This document shows positions 41,994 to 50,424 of a stretch of 64,000 bases of DNA, one piece after another. The number at the start of each line of letters is the position of its first letter. Position 1 is the stretch's first letter. Source of the stretch: Halalkalicoccus paucihalophilus (lineage in GTDB: Archaea > Halobacteriota > Halobacteria > Halobacteriales > Halalkalicoccaceae); NCBI RefSeq assembly GCF_001593955.1, contig NZ_LTAZ01000012.1, positions 159,250 through 223,249 of the forward strand. The letters are read 5' to 3'. The notes beneath the pieces are model-generated. The model was not told the origin of the DNA. It did no database searches and saw only the letters and a program-made list of their open reading frames with translations. The position numbers and the translations under genes were made by a program.

Positions 41994-43445
41994 TTATTCA
42001 ATATATTGTATCACTCGGGCCATTCCGGCCTCAAGATGATAGAGATTGTGACAGTGAAATAGCCAGCTTCCGGGATTGTCAGCAACGAAGTCGACCGTCA
42101 CCTCACCCATATGGCCAGGAACCATAACTGTGTCCTTAACCGCGTTCCCGACTTGAAAGAAGTGTCCGTGCAGGTGCATCGGGTGAAGGACAGGACTGTG
42201 GTTTTCCATTCTAATCTGAACGTGTTCCCCTTCTCGAACGGAAAGTGAGTCGGCGTCGGGATATGCCTCTCCATTAATCAACCACTCGGCAGAGTCACGA
42301 CTCGCCGACAGCGTCAGATCGAACGTTCGATTCGGCTCTCCATCAATACCCTCTAGCGGTGAGAGCGCCTGAAGATCGCCATACGTCAGTTGTCGTCCAT
42401 CCGATGATGGAATGGTCGGTGACTGTGACTCACTGCTCCCTTCATACGAGAGAACGGCGGTTGCTGGCGGTTCATTGCCGTCGAGAGCAGTAGCGCGCAG
42501 TTCCCATAATCCGGGATTTTCGGCATTGACGATCGCGTCGTACCGTTCTCCGGATCCAAAGACGAACGAGCTGACGGTAACCGGCTCAACGGGGCGTCCA
42601 TCAGCATGCGTAACCGTTAGAGGATGATCAGCGACCTGTACTTCAAAGGCTGTTGCACTGCTCGCATTGATGAAACGGAAACGAACACGCTCGTCTTCTT
42701 GGACGGTAAATGACTGCGGGTTTTCAGGTAAGCGCCCGTTGAGGAGAAGGCCGGTATAGTCTGGTCGCCTATCGGCCATCATACCACCACCCATTCCACC
42801 TGATCCACCACCCATTCCGCCGCCACCCATGCCTCCAGTAGAGCCCGTGTTGGAGAGTGGTTGCGGTTCTCCTTCCAGGTAGTCGTCGAGAACGACAGTA
42901 TATTCACGGTCGTACTCGACGTGCGGTTCGGTCTCCTCGATCACGAGTGGTGCTAGAAGTCCACGATCGAGCTGGAGGCCTACGTGGCTATGATAGAAGA
43001 ACGTGCCCGCTGGTTCTGCCCGGAACTTGTACGTGAATGAATCGCCGGGTTCGACTGGTTCCTGCGTAGCGTCCGGAACGCCATCCATCCCGTTCGCGAC
43101 AGGGATTCCATGCCAATGGATCGTCGTCTCCTCGGGAAGGTCGTTGGTTAGTTCGACTTCGAACACATCTCCTTCGGGCAGCCGAAGTTCGGGACCGGGA
43201 AACTTATTGTTGTAAAGCCAGGTGTCACTGGCTGCGTCCTCGCTCGGTTGAACGGTACCAACTGTCGATCGCAACGTGGCGGTCGTATCGGCTGGCTCAG
43301 AGGGTGGTGAGCGCGGCGACGCCAGTTCAGGATCGCTTTCGGGCGTCATCCCATCGAATGTCGAACAGCCTGCAAGAGCGCTCACGCCCGCTCCGGTTAG
43401 AGCTTGGAGGAACCGTCGACGAGGAGCCGACCACCAGTCGCTCAC
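41994..43445 (-). CDS. Multicopper oxidase (laccase/CueO-like), Tat lipoprotein
   Basis: 483 residues. The N-terminus SAPRRRFLQALTGAGVSALAGCS has a twin-arginine signal and a lipobox, so the enzyme is exported folded and lipid-anchored. Copper ligands are complete: HWHGIP, HSHVG, HPMHLHGHFFQV and HCHNLYHLEAGM with the type-1 Cys, His and Met. A Met/Gly-rich loop (near residues 205-225, GGMGGGGMGGGSGGMGGGMM) resembles the Cu(I)-binding insert of CueO. It probably oxidises toxic Cu(I) to Cu(II) outside the cell. Its start overlaps the DUF302 stop, so the two are coupled. Confidence 0.92.
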   Translation of the reverse strand: MSDWWSAPRRRFLQALTGAGVSALAGCSTFDGMTPESDPELASPRSPPSEPADTTATLRSTVGTVQPSEDAASDTWLYNNKFPGPELRLPEGDVFEVELTNDLPEETTIHWHGIPVANGMDGVPDATQEPVEPGDSFTYKFRAEPAGTFFYHSHVGLQLDRGLLAPLVIEETEPHVEYDREYTVVLDDYLEGEPQPLSNTGSTGGMGGGGMGGGSGGMGGGMMADRRPDYTGLLLNGRLPENPQSFTVQEDERVRFRFINASSATAFEVQVADHPLTVTHADGRPVEPVTVSSFVFGSGERYDAIVNAENPGLWELRATALDGNEPPATAVLSYEGSSESQSPTIPSSDGRQLTYGDLQALSPLEGIDGEPNRTFDLTLSASRDSAEWLINGEAYPDADSLSVREGEHVQIRMENHSPVLHPMHLHGHFFQVGNAVKDTVMVPGHMGEVTVDFVADNPGSWLFHCHNLYHLEAGMARVIQYIE

Positions 43446-43837
43446 AGTGAGTGGAGGACCCGCTCGAATCGTTCGGAGACATCCTCAGCGATTGGATCAA
43501 GGTCGGGGTTATTGGCTATTCCGACGAGTTGATCCGGATCGACTGCACTCACAGTAACTGTTCCCTCCTCCGTCTCGTAGACGATGACATTACACGGAAG
43601 GAGTGCTCCCAGCTCAATTTCGTCTTCGAGTCCCTCGTAGGCAAGCTCGGGATTGCACGCGCCGAGAATGCGATACTGACGAAACTGCCTGTCGAGTTTC
43701 TTCGCGAACGTCGCCTGGACATCGATATCACAGAGGACACCGAACCCTTCGTCTTCCAGAGCATTCATCGTCTTCTCGACGACCGTATCGAACTCGCCGT
43801 CGACCTTCTCTTGTATAGTATATCCCATACTATACAT
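43442..43837 (-). CDS. DUF302 protein
   Basis: 131 residues from ATG 43837 (or 43828). The DUF302 fold is seen in GYTIQEKVDGEFDTVVEKTM, GFGVLCDIDVQATFAKKLD, YRILGACNPELAYEGLE and LGALLPCNVIVYETEEG. The family often accompanies copper or sulfur proteins; the two cysteines in GACNP and LLPCNV could bind metal. The upstream open frame to 43990 overlaps the channel gene and is not needed. The multicopper oxidase follows with an overlapping start. Confidence 0.82.
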   Translation of the reverse strand: MYSMGYTIQEKVDGEFDTVVEKTMNALEDEGFGVLCDIDVQATFAKKLDRQFRQYRILGACNPELAYEGLEDEIELGALLPCNVIVYETEEGTVTVSAVDPDQLVGIANNPDLDPIAEDVSERFERVLHSL

Positions 43838-43916
43838 AACAGCCTCGGTAGTAATCACTATTGCGCCGAGAGGCGATTCGGAGTCGATCGGTTCGGAGCA
43901 ATCGGTACTGTCATAG

Positions 43917-44939
43917 TTACCCGTTTTCGGCTTCTTCCGGAGGGATTTCGCTAGAGGGCCATTGCCGGGCATCCGAATTGATAAGGCCAAGCAATGTGCG
44001 CCGACGATTGGTCAGCGTCTCGAGCTCTGCAAGGAATGCCTCGTTGGTAGTAGTCGGAAGGCCGCTCTCACGAAGAGGCCCGAGATCCGGTGGCGGTGGA
44101 GCCTCATCTGCAGGATGTATGAACGCGCTGTGGAGCGTCTCGAGGTAGCTCTGGACGCTCGAACGGGCATTCGTGACAATCACATTGTTCGGTCGGTACT
44201 CTTTGGAAATACCGAAGCAAAATATCGTCAACGCCTCATCGAGGGCTGCAATCGCAACTACTGGTGACTGTTCGGCCCGCTGACTGTAGAAGTAATGAAG
44301 AACCGGGTAGGCCTTGTGGTTCGAGGTCAGGGTGTTCAGTTGTGAGACATACGTATCCAGCGGAAGATCGAGCCCGGAAAACCCCTCACCGTCCCACGCC
44401 GTGCGAACGAGAGCGTTGCTGTGTGTCCCGAGGCCGGTCACACCGCTGGCAAACGAGCGCTTCTGCGTGACCGCATCAAGGACCGACAACGTATACGAGA
44501 CGGTTAGCGTGACCACGAGCATCCCGCTACCTGTCGCGAGGACGGTGACGAACTGCCAGATACCCTCTCGCGGAACGAAATCACCGTTCCCCAATGTAAA
44601 CATCGTGTAGCCGGCGAAATAGAGGCGATCGGACCACGAGATCGGGCCCCTGTTCATCGTATCTATGACTGTGCTTTCTCCACCAGCGAAAACGAGTGTC
44701 CAACCACCCCAGAGGAGGGTAATCCAGACGAGAAGAGTGAGTACGAAAATCACCGGTCCAGCGAGTGCGAGGGCTCGCGAGTTCTGCCGACAGACTCGCC
44801 GAAACACTCGCCACGTCCAGGCCATCAATCGGGACGTGAGCGGACCAGCACCGCCTTCGACCCACAGTGTCGTCCACAACAAGTCGGACGCGGCGCTCAC
44901 AAGAAGGACAATTCCGATGGCAAGAAAGAGCCACTTCAT
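43917..44939 (-). CDS. Ion channel protein (two-helix, potassium-channel-like pore)
   Basis: 340 residues. Membrane segments occur at about 1-20 (LFLAIGIVLLVSAASDLLW), 60-85, and around a pore loop YFAGYTMFTLGNGDFVPREG, followed by GSGMLVVTLTVSYTLSVLDAV. The filter TLGNGD resembles the T-x-G-Y-G-D of potassium channels with Asn for Tyr. The C-terminal 190 residues are soluble, with a proline-rich patch (EAPPPPDLG). Its place between copper genes may be fortuitous. Selectivity cannot be stated. Confidence 0.75.
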   Translation of the reverse strand: MKWLFLAIGIVLLVSAASDLLWTTLWVEGGAGPLTSRLMAWTWRVFRRVCRQNSRALALAGPVIFVLTLLVWITLLWGGWTLVFAGGESTVIDTMNRGPISWSDRLYFAGYTMFTLGNGDFVPREGIWQFVTVLATGSGMLVVTLTVSYTLSVLDAVTQKRSFASGVTGLGTHSNALVRTAWDGEGFSGLDLPLDTYVSQLNTLTSNHKAYPVLHYFYSQRAEQSPVVAIAALDEALTIFCFGISKEYRPNNVIVTNARSSVQSYLETLHSAFIHPADEAPPPPDLGPLRESGLPTTTNEAFLAELETLTNRRRTLLGLINSDARQWPSSEIPPEEAENG

Positions 44940-45090
44940 CCTGTGTGCCCTCTGGGGCAGTCTACGTATCTCTCTGTTAGGCTGTTTTCGCTGGGTTGCC
45001 TGGCGTTCATCCTTTGGTTCGGCGGCAGGGTTCGGGTTCCTCTATTCATGATCGAGCGATGTGCAAGTATCTGATCCGCCTCCAAACTGA

Positions 45091-45846
45091 TTACCGCATC
45101 TCCTGCGGATTCATCATCCCTTCTTTTACACCCAGTGAGATCAGACCGACGTTAACCGGGTACGCTGCAATGAACCCGATCGACAGCGAGAACGCCATCG
45201 CCATCCAGAACAGGATACTCCCAATTCCAGCAGTACCCGCCAACAGCAGGTCAGTACCGATAGCCGCGATTTCCATGACTGTGATACTTGGCGTTTCGCT
45301 GAAGACGGCATCCTTCGTGGCCTCCCGGAAACTCTCGCCTTCCTGCATCAGCGGCCCAATATTGAGCCCGTAGCCGAACAGGTATGCGAAGCCGAACGTG
45401 ATCAGAACGACCCAGACGGTATTCAGCGCGAGAATGCCCTGTGCGAGAGTAATACCGACGATCTCACCCGCACCACAGCCTGAATAACAGTGACTGGTTG
45501 AGCGAGACCCCCGTCGCCAGAACGAATCACGACTGATCTGAGTTCGGCCCGTGTACCAGTAGATGGCGAGTCCGATTGGTCCCGAATAGAGAACGGTGAG
45601 CGTCCACACGAACTTCATCATCGATGGGAGCGGCTGGTTGTTCGTCCTGAGATCCCACCAAAGGCCACCCAGCGATGTGATCACGAGGAGCGCCCAAATG
45701 GCTGCGACTACCGGATCCGAGAGGATTGGTTCGAGGACTACTCTGACCGGTTCGAACGCTCGTTCAATGCGCAGTCCAAACTCGAGGAGCCACTGTGGAA
45801 GCACTGACCCCTGAAGAAGGACTGCGACTAGCAGTTGGAAAAACAT
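45091..45846 (-). CDS. DUF4396 membrane protein
   Basis: 251 residues from ATG 45846 (MFFQLLVAVLL). About six helices. The DUF4396 core is SRSTSHCYSGCGAGEIVGIT, then GYGLNIGPLMQEGESFREAT, AVFSETPSITVMEIAAIG and YPVNVGLISLGVKEGMMNP. The HCYSGCG motif suggests metal binding. Such genes are common in copper islands of haloarchaea and other prokaryotes, next to multicopper oxidases and Csp proteins. The biochemical role is unknown. Confidence 0.82.
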   Translation of the reverse strand: MFFQLLVAVLLQGSVLPQWLLEFGLRIERAFEPVRVVLEPILSDPVVAAIWALLVITSLGGLWWDLRTNNQPLPSMMKFVWTLTVLYSGPIGLAIYWYTGRTQISRDSFWRRGSRSTSHCYSGCGAGEIVGITLAQGILALNTVWVVLITFGFAYLFGYGLNIGPLMQEGESFREATKDAVFSETPSITVMEIAAIGTDLLLAGTAGIGSILFWMAMAFSLSIGFIAAYPVNVGLISLGVKEGMMNPQEMR

Positions 45847-45872
45847 AGGGTGGTGAAACGTGCGGTTCGGAG

Positions 45873-46226
45873 TTAGTCCATCGCCTCGATCATCTCGCGG
45901 CAGGCGTCGGCGCACTCGGGCAGGACCTCCGCACACAGCTGGCAGTGATCGTGGTCGTGCTGTCCGCACTCTTCAGCACACGCCTCACAGGCCTCAGCAC
46001 ACAGCTCGGCAGTTTGGGTGTGGAACGCCGAGTCACGCGCACACATCCGCGCACACTGGGTCGCGAGGTCGGCAACGTCCCGACAGAGGCGGAGACACTC
46101 AGCCATGTCTTCACCATGATCAGCACACTCGTCGGCACACCATTCGCATGCTTGGGCGGCCTCGAGACAACTGTCGATACACTGTTCCATTTCGTCGGTG
46201 AGGTGGTCGATCTCTGAGAGTGCCAT
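45873..46226 (-). CDS. Four-helix-bundle copper storage protein (Csp/DUF326 type)
   Basis: 117 residues with 17 cysteines, mostly in CxxC or CxxxC spacing along amphipathic helices, for example MEQCIDSCLEAAQACEWCAD, ECLRLCRDVADLATQCARMC and ELCAEACEACAEEC. A histidine cluster (CGQHDHDHCQLC) sits before the last helix. Csp proteins line a helical tube with Cys thiols and store many Cu(I) ions. No export signal is present, so it is a cytosolic type. It is 26 bases before the DUF4396 gene on the same strand, so probably one transcript. Confidence 0.9.
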   Translation of the reverse strand: MALSEIDHLTDEMEQCIDSCLEAAQACEWCADECADHGEDMAECLRLCRDVADLATQCARMCARDSAFHTQTAELCAEACEACAEECGQHDHDHCQLCAEVLPECADACREMIEAMD

Positions 46227-46549
46227 CGCATCTCTATAATCAACGTACTTCTTTTCCTGGTTTTCCCCTTCACTGCTGCTGGGAGCACAGGGGCGAAACT
46301 TATGAATATTAAATCGCCGCTATAAGTGCTTGTATCTCGGACGGAGGGATATTTATCGCCAAATAATATATATTATATTAATTGTTGGACTATAAATTAG
46401 TAATATCCTTCGTGTATTGGCAATTGAGTACAGAAATAGTCCCTAATCTGCTTCAGATATCGGTGATCAGGATCTATTTTCATTAGAAATCACAAGGCCC
46501 TACTACCATCTTGAGAACAAGAATTATTAGTTAGGATATTGACTTCTAT
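46227..46549. other. Divergent promoter region
   Basis: 323 AT-rich bases between the copper storage gene and the SHOCT protein gene. AATAATATATATTATATTAA (46363-46382) and TATTTAT (46351) are candidate promoter boxes. No gene is seen. Confidence 0.45.
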
Positions 46550-46906
46550 ATGATGGCAAACGATAGTTCGATTGTCCGCCTCTTCTTTCTCATTGGCTTT
46601 ATCATACTGCTCGTGCCGCTTCTAATGATGGTGTTGTTCATGCCTATGATGTGGGGAATGGGTATGTGGGGTCAAATGGGGCAATGGGGTGGTCTGTCAG
46701 GGATGGGTTGGATGGGGCTTCTTATGTGGTTTTTCCTCTTGCTCATAATTATCGGAACCAGCTATATCATTTATAAGATATTCCTTGAAACGAATGATCA
46801 AGACACAGATCCCGCGCTCAGAGAACTGCGTATCTCATATGCTCGTGGGGAGCTCTCCGAAGAGGAATTTGAACAACGCCATGAACGTCTCCAGAGAGAA
46901 AACTGA
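46550..46906 (+). CDS. Methionine/tryptophan-rich membrane protein with SHOCT tail
   Basis: 118 residues. Two membrane helices (LFFLIGFIILLVPLLMMVLF and GLLMWFFLLLIIIGTSYIIY) flank a Met/Trp/Gly-rich loop, MMWGMGMWGQMGQWGGLSGM. A SHOCT motif closes the protein (ALRELRISYARGELSEEEFE). The Met-rich exposed loop could bind Cu(I), and the gene lies in the copper island. SHOCT domains serve in oligomer formation. Confidence 0.78.
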   Translation: MMANDSSIVRLFFLIGFIILLVPLLMMVLFMPMMWGMGMWGQMGQWGGLSGMGWMGLLMWFFLLLIIIGTSYIIYKIFLETNDQDTDPALRELRISYARGELSEEEFEQRHERLQREN

Positions 46907-47179
46907 TTGATATCTTCCACGCTATGAACAATGTGGAATCTCGACCACCTTGAGAACCTCACCTCTTGGGTTGTCTCCCGTTCGTAGTTAGTGAGAGCGA
47001 CAACGAGACGAAGGAATAGCGCGAGTAACACCTGCGCTCGTGCATCTAGGAGAGTGTCTGTATGTATATCTCATACTATGTGCGATACTCCCGACAGTGA
47101 TCACTCTTGTCCCGATAGCCGGCACGGAATTGGTCGTCTCACTAGAATGGCTCCGATTACCCTTCTTCAGCTAATCGGT

Positions 47180-47245
47180 AGTGTGAAACCCCCTTCCTCA
47201 ACGAGTGAGCGACACAAGTGAGTACCGAGGGAGAAGTGCTTGGTG
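47180..47245 (+). mobile_element. Orphan left end of an IS200/IS605 element
   Basis: CCCCCTTCCTCAACGAGTGA and the returning arm GAGGGAGAAG resemble the left-end hairpin of the 22857 element and the others at 4.3, 18.7 and 38.4 kb. No transposase gene or right end follows before the next gene. Confidence 0.5.
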
Positions 47246-47382
47246 TAGGTGGACGAAACCGGTAGAATAAATCGCTCACAGCGATGAAGAACAGTAATAC
47301 TGAGAAAACAAGTATCAGTCTTCAGACTAACTTGGAGGCTAAGGGAGTTTCTAGGGAGCGTCAGGATACCTATCAGATACTC

Positions 47383-48165
47383 TCAGCGATCGATCTCAAT
47401 ATCGAAGGATGAGGTGATCAGGTTTCCGTCTGGTTTCGCTTGCAGGAATAGACGGTACCGTCCTGGTGTCGGAAATTGGGCACCGAACTCAACACGGCCA
47501 CTTTCTGGATCGGTCTCTTCAGGATGGATATGGAGATACGCGAGATCACCGTCTCGAAGTGCAACAAGATGGCCGAATGCCCCAAGATATGGCTTAAGCT
47601 GTGGGACACGTTCATCGTCATCCCGAATATCAAACATTAACTGTGTATGTTCGCCAGCGGCAATTTCGTCTGTACGGAGTTCGATCCTATAGTTCTGAGA
47701 CTGGGCCTGCCGTGAAGCAGCTGGCCGCGTCTTCGCCGGCATCTCCCCTGGGACAAATACGTCATGGCCGAGTGTTGTCGGACGACTATCGACGACAATA
47801 TCAACGAATACTCGATACACACCCGGCTCAGAGAACTCCAGATTCTCTATTCGCCAGGTGCCATCCGTCTCCAGGGTCGGATGAAGATGCTGAAACTCAG
47901 TAAGATCCCGGCGAACTAAAATCAGATGCGCCAGTTCGCCGTGCGAGTCCTCAAACACGGTGACGATATCGCCGTTGTCATCGATAATTTCGAACGTCCA
48001 GGTGGCTGGAACACCCAGTTCAAACCATGTTTCAGCCGGCACGAACCGGAGGCCATTTGCAGCAAGCGAGAGTCCGCTGGGCATGGCGTGTTCTCCCCTA
48101 CTATAGTCTGCTGCAGGAGACGCTGGTTTGTGATTTCCACGTTCAGAATGTTTCTCCATAGACAC
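47383..48165 (-). CDS. YtkA-like protein with duplicated His-rich domain
   Basis: 260 residues with two similar beta-sandwich repeats. Each carries a histidine block: AHLILVRRDLTEFQHLHP (about residues 78-95) and GHLVALRDGDLAYLHIHP (about 198-215). Each repeat ends in a strand set such as GVYRVFVDIVVD and GRYRLFLQAKPDG. The H-x(n)-HxHP pattern suggests copper or iron binding. No signal peptide is obvious at the N-terminus, which is rich in His and polar residues (MEKHSERGNHKPAS). It is the last gene of the copper island. Confidence 0.72.
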   Translation of the reverse strand: MSMEKHSERGNHKPASPAADYSRGEHAMPSGLSLAANGLRFVPAETWFELGVPATWTFEIIDDNGDIVTVFEDSHGELAHLILVRRDLTEFQHLHPTLETDGTWRIENLEFSEPGVYRVFVDIVVDSRPTTLGHDVFVPGEMPAKTRPAASRQAQSQNYRIELRTDEIAAGEHTQLMFDIRDDDERVPQLKPYLGAFGHLVALRDGDLAYLHIHPEETDPESGRVEFGAQFPTPGRYRLFLQAKPDGNLITSSFDIEIDR

Positions 48166-48553
48166 TCTATCTCTTGTTAGTAGCTTATCTTTTTCTTCGC
48201 GATCCGGATCTCATTACAGCGACCCACCGTTGGCTTTGGTCTCGAAGAACTGCGTGAGTCCCTCTGGGTGGGGTGTCTGATGTGGCGGATGGACCCTAGT
48301 ATTTGGGGTCCGGAATAGGAATAGGAATGGATGAGCCGAGGGTGTGGGGGTAGTAAAATCCCTGTTGATTAGTTAGCAACCAATAATATAAATTCATTAA
48401 TTAATATATTAATATCTATAGATTAATGCAGCCTGATTGGTTCCCGCCTGCACGCATACCCACCCCTAGCCCTTCCGTTCATGGGGCCTCTCCGATTCGG
48501 AGTGGTTTTCGAGGCCAAATCAGTAGACGAACAAGTTACCAAATAATCTTGTC
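48166..48553. other. Intergenic region with AT-rich core and a hairpin
   Basis: No gene is seen. An AT-rich stretch (48383-48425) with nested ATTAAT units is followed by a hairpin with arms GGCCTC (48485-48490) and GAGGCC (48511-48516), enclosing the palindrome CTCCGATTCGGAG. GGACCCTAGTATTTGGGGTCC near 48290 is weakly repeated near 59648. Confidence 0.5.
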
Positions 48554-48712
48554 ATGATCGAATTCGAAGACGGGACCGAGTTAGTCGAACTCGCTTGTGA
48601 TCGGTTCGCCGCGAAGTGGCCTCACGTGCCCAAAGCGGGTCCGGGTCGGTGGTACCGCGGCAACCTCTATGGCACCGGACCACCGTTAGAGAGTTTACTA
48701 GGGTTCCTCTAA
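48554..48712 (+). CDS. Short hypothetical gene
   Basis: 52 residues: MIEFEDGTELVELACDRFAA, then KWPHVPKAGPGRWYRGNLYG, then TGPPLESLLGFL. It is acidic and protein-like, and ends in TAA 4 bases before a T6 run (48715-48720) that could terminate transcription. A second small gene follows at once. I do not recognise it; plasmid- and virus-borne haloarchaeal genes are often of this type. Confidence 0.5.
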   Translation: MIEFEDGTELVELACDRFAAKWPHVPKAGPGRWYRGNLYGTGPPLESLLGFL

Positions 48713-48741
48713 CGTTTTTTGAGGGTATATACTTATGTTGT

Positions 48742-48757
48742 TACATTGACTAATGTA
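48742..48757. promoter_or_regulatory. Inverted repeat before the small Cys-rich gene
   Basis: TACATT GACT AATGTA ends 3 bases before the ATG at 48761. A TATA-like TATATACTTA lies at 48725-48734. The placement fits an operator over the transcription start. Confidence 0.4.
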
Positions 48758-48760
48758 GGC

Positions 48761-48958
48761 ATGAGTATGAGTTACACAGACGTCCTCGCTGGGTTCGGCC
48801 TTGAGGCCGACGACGCCCCCGATCGCCCGCCCCGTGACGACGACGGTCAGCTAATCTGTGCGCGAGAGTGTCTTGACGGCTCGCCGTGTACGCAGGATGT
48901 TGGTCTGCCGGGCGTCGCCTGTCCGCATCATGAATCGACCGATCCCCCTCTATGGTAA
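48761..48958 (+). CDS. Small cysteine-rich protein
   Basis: 65 residues from ATG 48761 (48767 also possible): MSMSYTDVLAGFGLEADDAP, then an acidic DRPPRDDDGQ, and a metal-site-like CARECLDGSPC ... VACPHHE. The Cys/His spacing suggests one zinc. Family unknown. An inverted repeat of the TTGTGCAAC family lies 60 bases after its stop. Confidence 0.55.
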   Translation: MSMSYTDVLAGFGLEADDAPDRPPRDDDGQLICARECLDGSPCTQDVGLPGVACPHHESTDPPLW

Positions 48959-49018
48959 TATCGAGGTCAGATTATTTTACAGCCAAAATAGTGTAAAGAC
49001 TACTCGTGGGCATTCGTG

Positions 49019-49065
49019 CCTTGTGCAACAGGCGGCCGGCCGGGAAAAGCGGTTATTGCACACGG
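49019..49065. repeat. TTGTGCAAC inverted repeat 5 (one mismatch)
   Basis: Arms CCTTGTGCAA and TTGCACACGG pair over 10 positions with one mismatch. The sequence GTAGTACTAC follows within 15 bases, as it does after repeat 6 at 62.8 kb. Confidence 0.7.
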
Positions 49066-49149
49066 TTTAATTGTGTAGTACTACACCAACCCGCGCTCCG
49101 TCAGAAATCCATCCCCTGCCGACGCGCGCCAAACCACGAGGCTCTGGCA

Positions 49150-49300
49150 AGACAAGGTAGTATTGACCTCTGGTGTCTGTAGTGTCCGGAAGGAAGGGGT
49201 TCCAAACAGGATAGTCAGGAGGTAGTGCTCGGTTGTGATCTTGGTAGGGTTGCCCCGTTGGCTCACATTACCGCGTATCGGCGTCAAGAATGACAACTCA
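49150..49300. repeat. Dispersed repeat of about 150 bases, copy 1
   Basis: Similar to 60205-60355 throughout: shared pieces include CAGGAGGTAGTGCTCGGTTG versus TAGGAGGTGGTGCTTGGTTG, and ACCGCGTATCGGCGTCAAGAATG versus its one-base variant. Both copies read only as broken frames, so this may be an old transposon fragment. Confidence 0.6.
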
Positions 49301-49699
49301 GTAAGAGATCAGAGGACGGATTGTGATTCAGTTGGATAAGGGTAGATGAGTGACCGTGAATCGATTGTATGGTTGGAGTCAACATGATAATTGATTGCAC
49401 TCCTTGCGATAGTCTCTCGTGACGTATACTCCTCCGTGCTCGCACTCCACTCGCAGTCGATACAGTAATTCTCAAAGTAATGCATTATCTGCGAATAGCA
49501 AGTCCAAACGGATAAGTCAGTGACTTGGGATACCAGCCGTATCTTTACGCCCGGCTTCCAAACACCCTCCTTGGATATACTCGGAGTAAAGAGGGTTGTC
49601 TGATCTGATGTGATCTCTTTCAGAGAACGGTAATTATGACATGTGCAGGCGAACTCTTCTTGTTCGTCTGTATCGTACCTCTATGCGTGATTAGACCGT
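49301..49699. other. Intergenic region without a recognisable gene
   Basis: About 400 bases. No supported frame or repeat of the families described here was seen. It holds the promoter of the HTH_10 gene. Confidence 0.4.
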
Positions 49700-50372
49700 A
49701 TGAGTGTCATTCTTACTGTCGCACTCCCCGCGTCTCCCCGCGTCTGAATTCGATATTGGCCGCGTGATCGACGCGGTTGATGGAGTGCACATCGAACTCG
49801 AATCCATTGTACCGTTAGGTAATCAAGCGATGCCGATCCTCGAGGTTCACGACTGTGAGCACGAATCATTCGCCCGGCGACTCGACGAGCACGATGCAGT
49901 CGCCTCGGTCGTTGCTATTGACCAGTCCGAAGACATCGCTACGTATGCCGTTGAGTGGTCCGCTGACCTCGATTCGTTCTATCAGGCCCTGAGCGACCAC
50001 CACGCCTCCATCTTGAAGGCGATCAAAGACGGTGGTCAGTGGGAGTTCGATCTTCGATTTCCGTCACATGAGTCGCTCTCTGCGTTTCATGATCAGATCA
50101 ATGAGGATGAGATACGGCTTGATGTCCGCCGTGTCTCTCGGTCGAATCAGCCAGAGCTCGACCCGCAGAGTCGATTATCCCCGGCTCAGCGAGAGGCACT
50201 TGAACTCGCGATCTCGGAAGGATACTATTCTATTCCCCGAACGACAACGACCGCTGAGTTAGGTGCAACACTCGGCATTTCGGATCAAGCCGTCGTCGAG
50301 CGATTGCGCCGAGCGATGGCAGCGCTCGGCCAAGAGTATATTGCAGCGAGCGAAGAGACACTACAAGCGTGA
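49700..50372 (+). pseudogene. HTH_10 (Bat-type) regulator with a 10-bp duplication near its start
   Basis: The family start MSVILTVALPAS begins at ATG 49700, but a tandem duplication of CCCCGCGTCT (49726-49735 and 49736-49745) shifts the frame and gives a stop. Removing one copy restores ALPASEFDIGRVIDAVDGVH and 220 intact residues, ending with the HTH LSPAQREALELAISEGYYSI, then ELGATLGISDQAVVERLRRA. An out-of-frame GTG at 49704 could still express the body with a changed N-terminus. So it is either recently inactivated, reversible by slippage, or expressed from the GTG. Confidence 0.75.
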
Positions 50373-50424
50373 GGAGGGCGCCCGAGTAGTCTATCCACTG
50401 TTCCACTAGAATCGGTTTGGTTAC

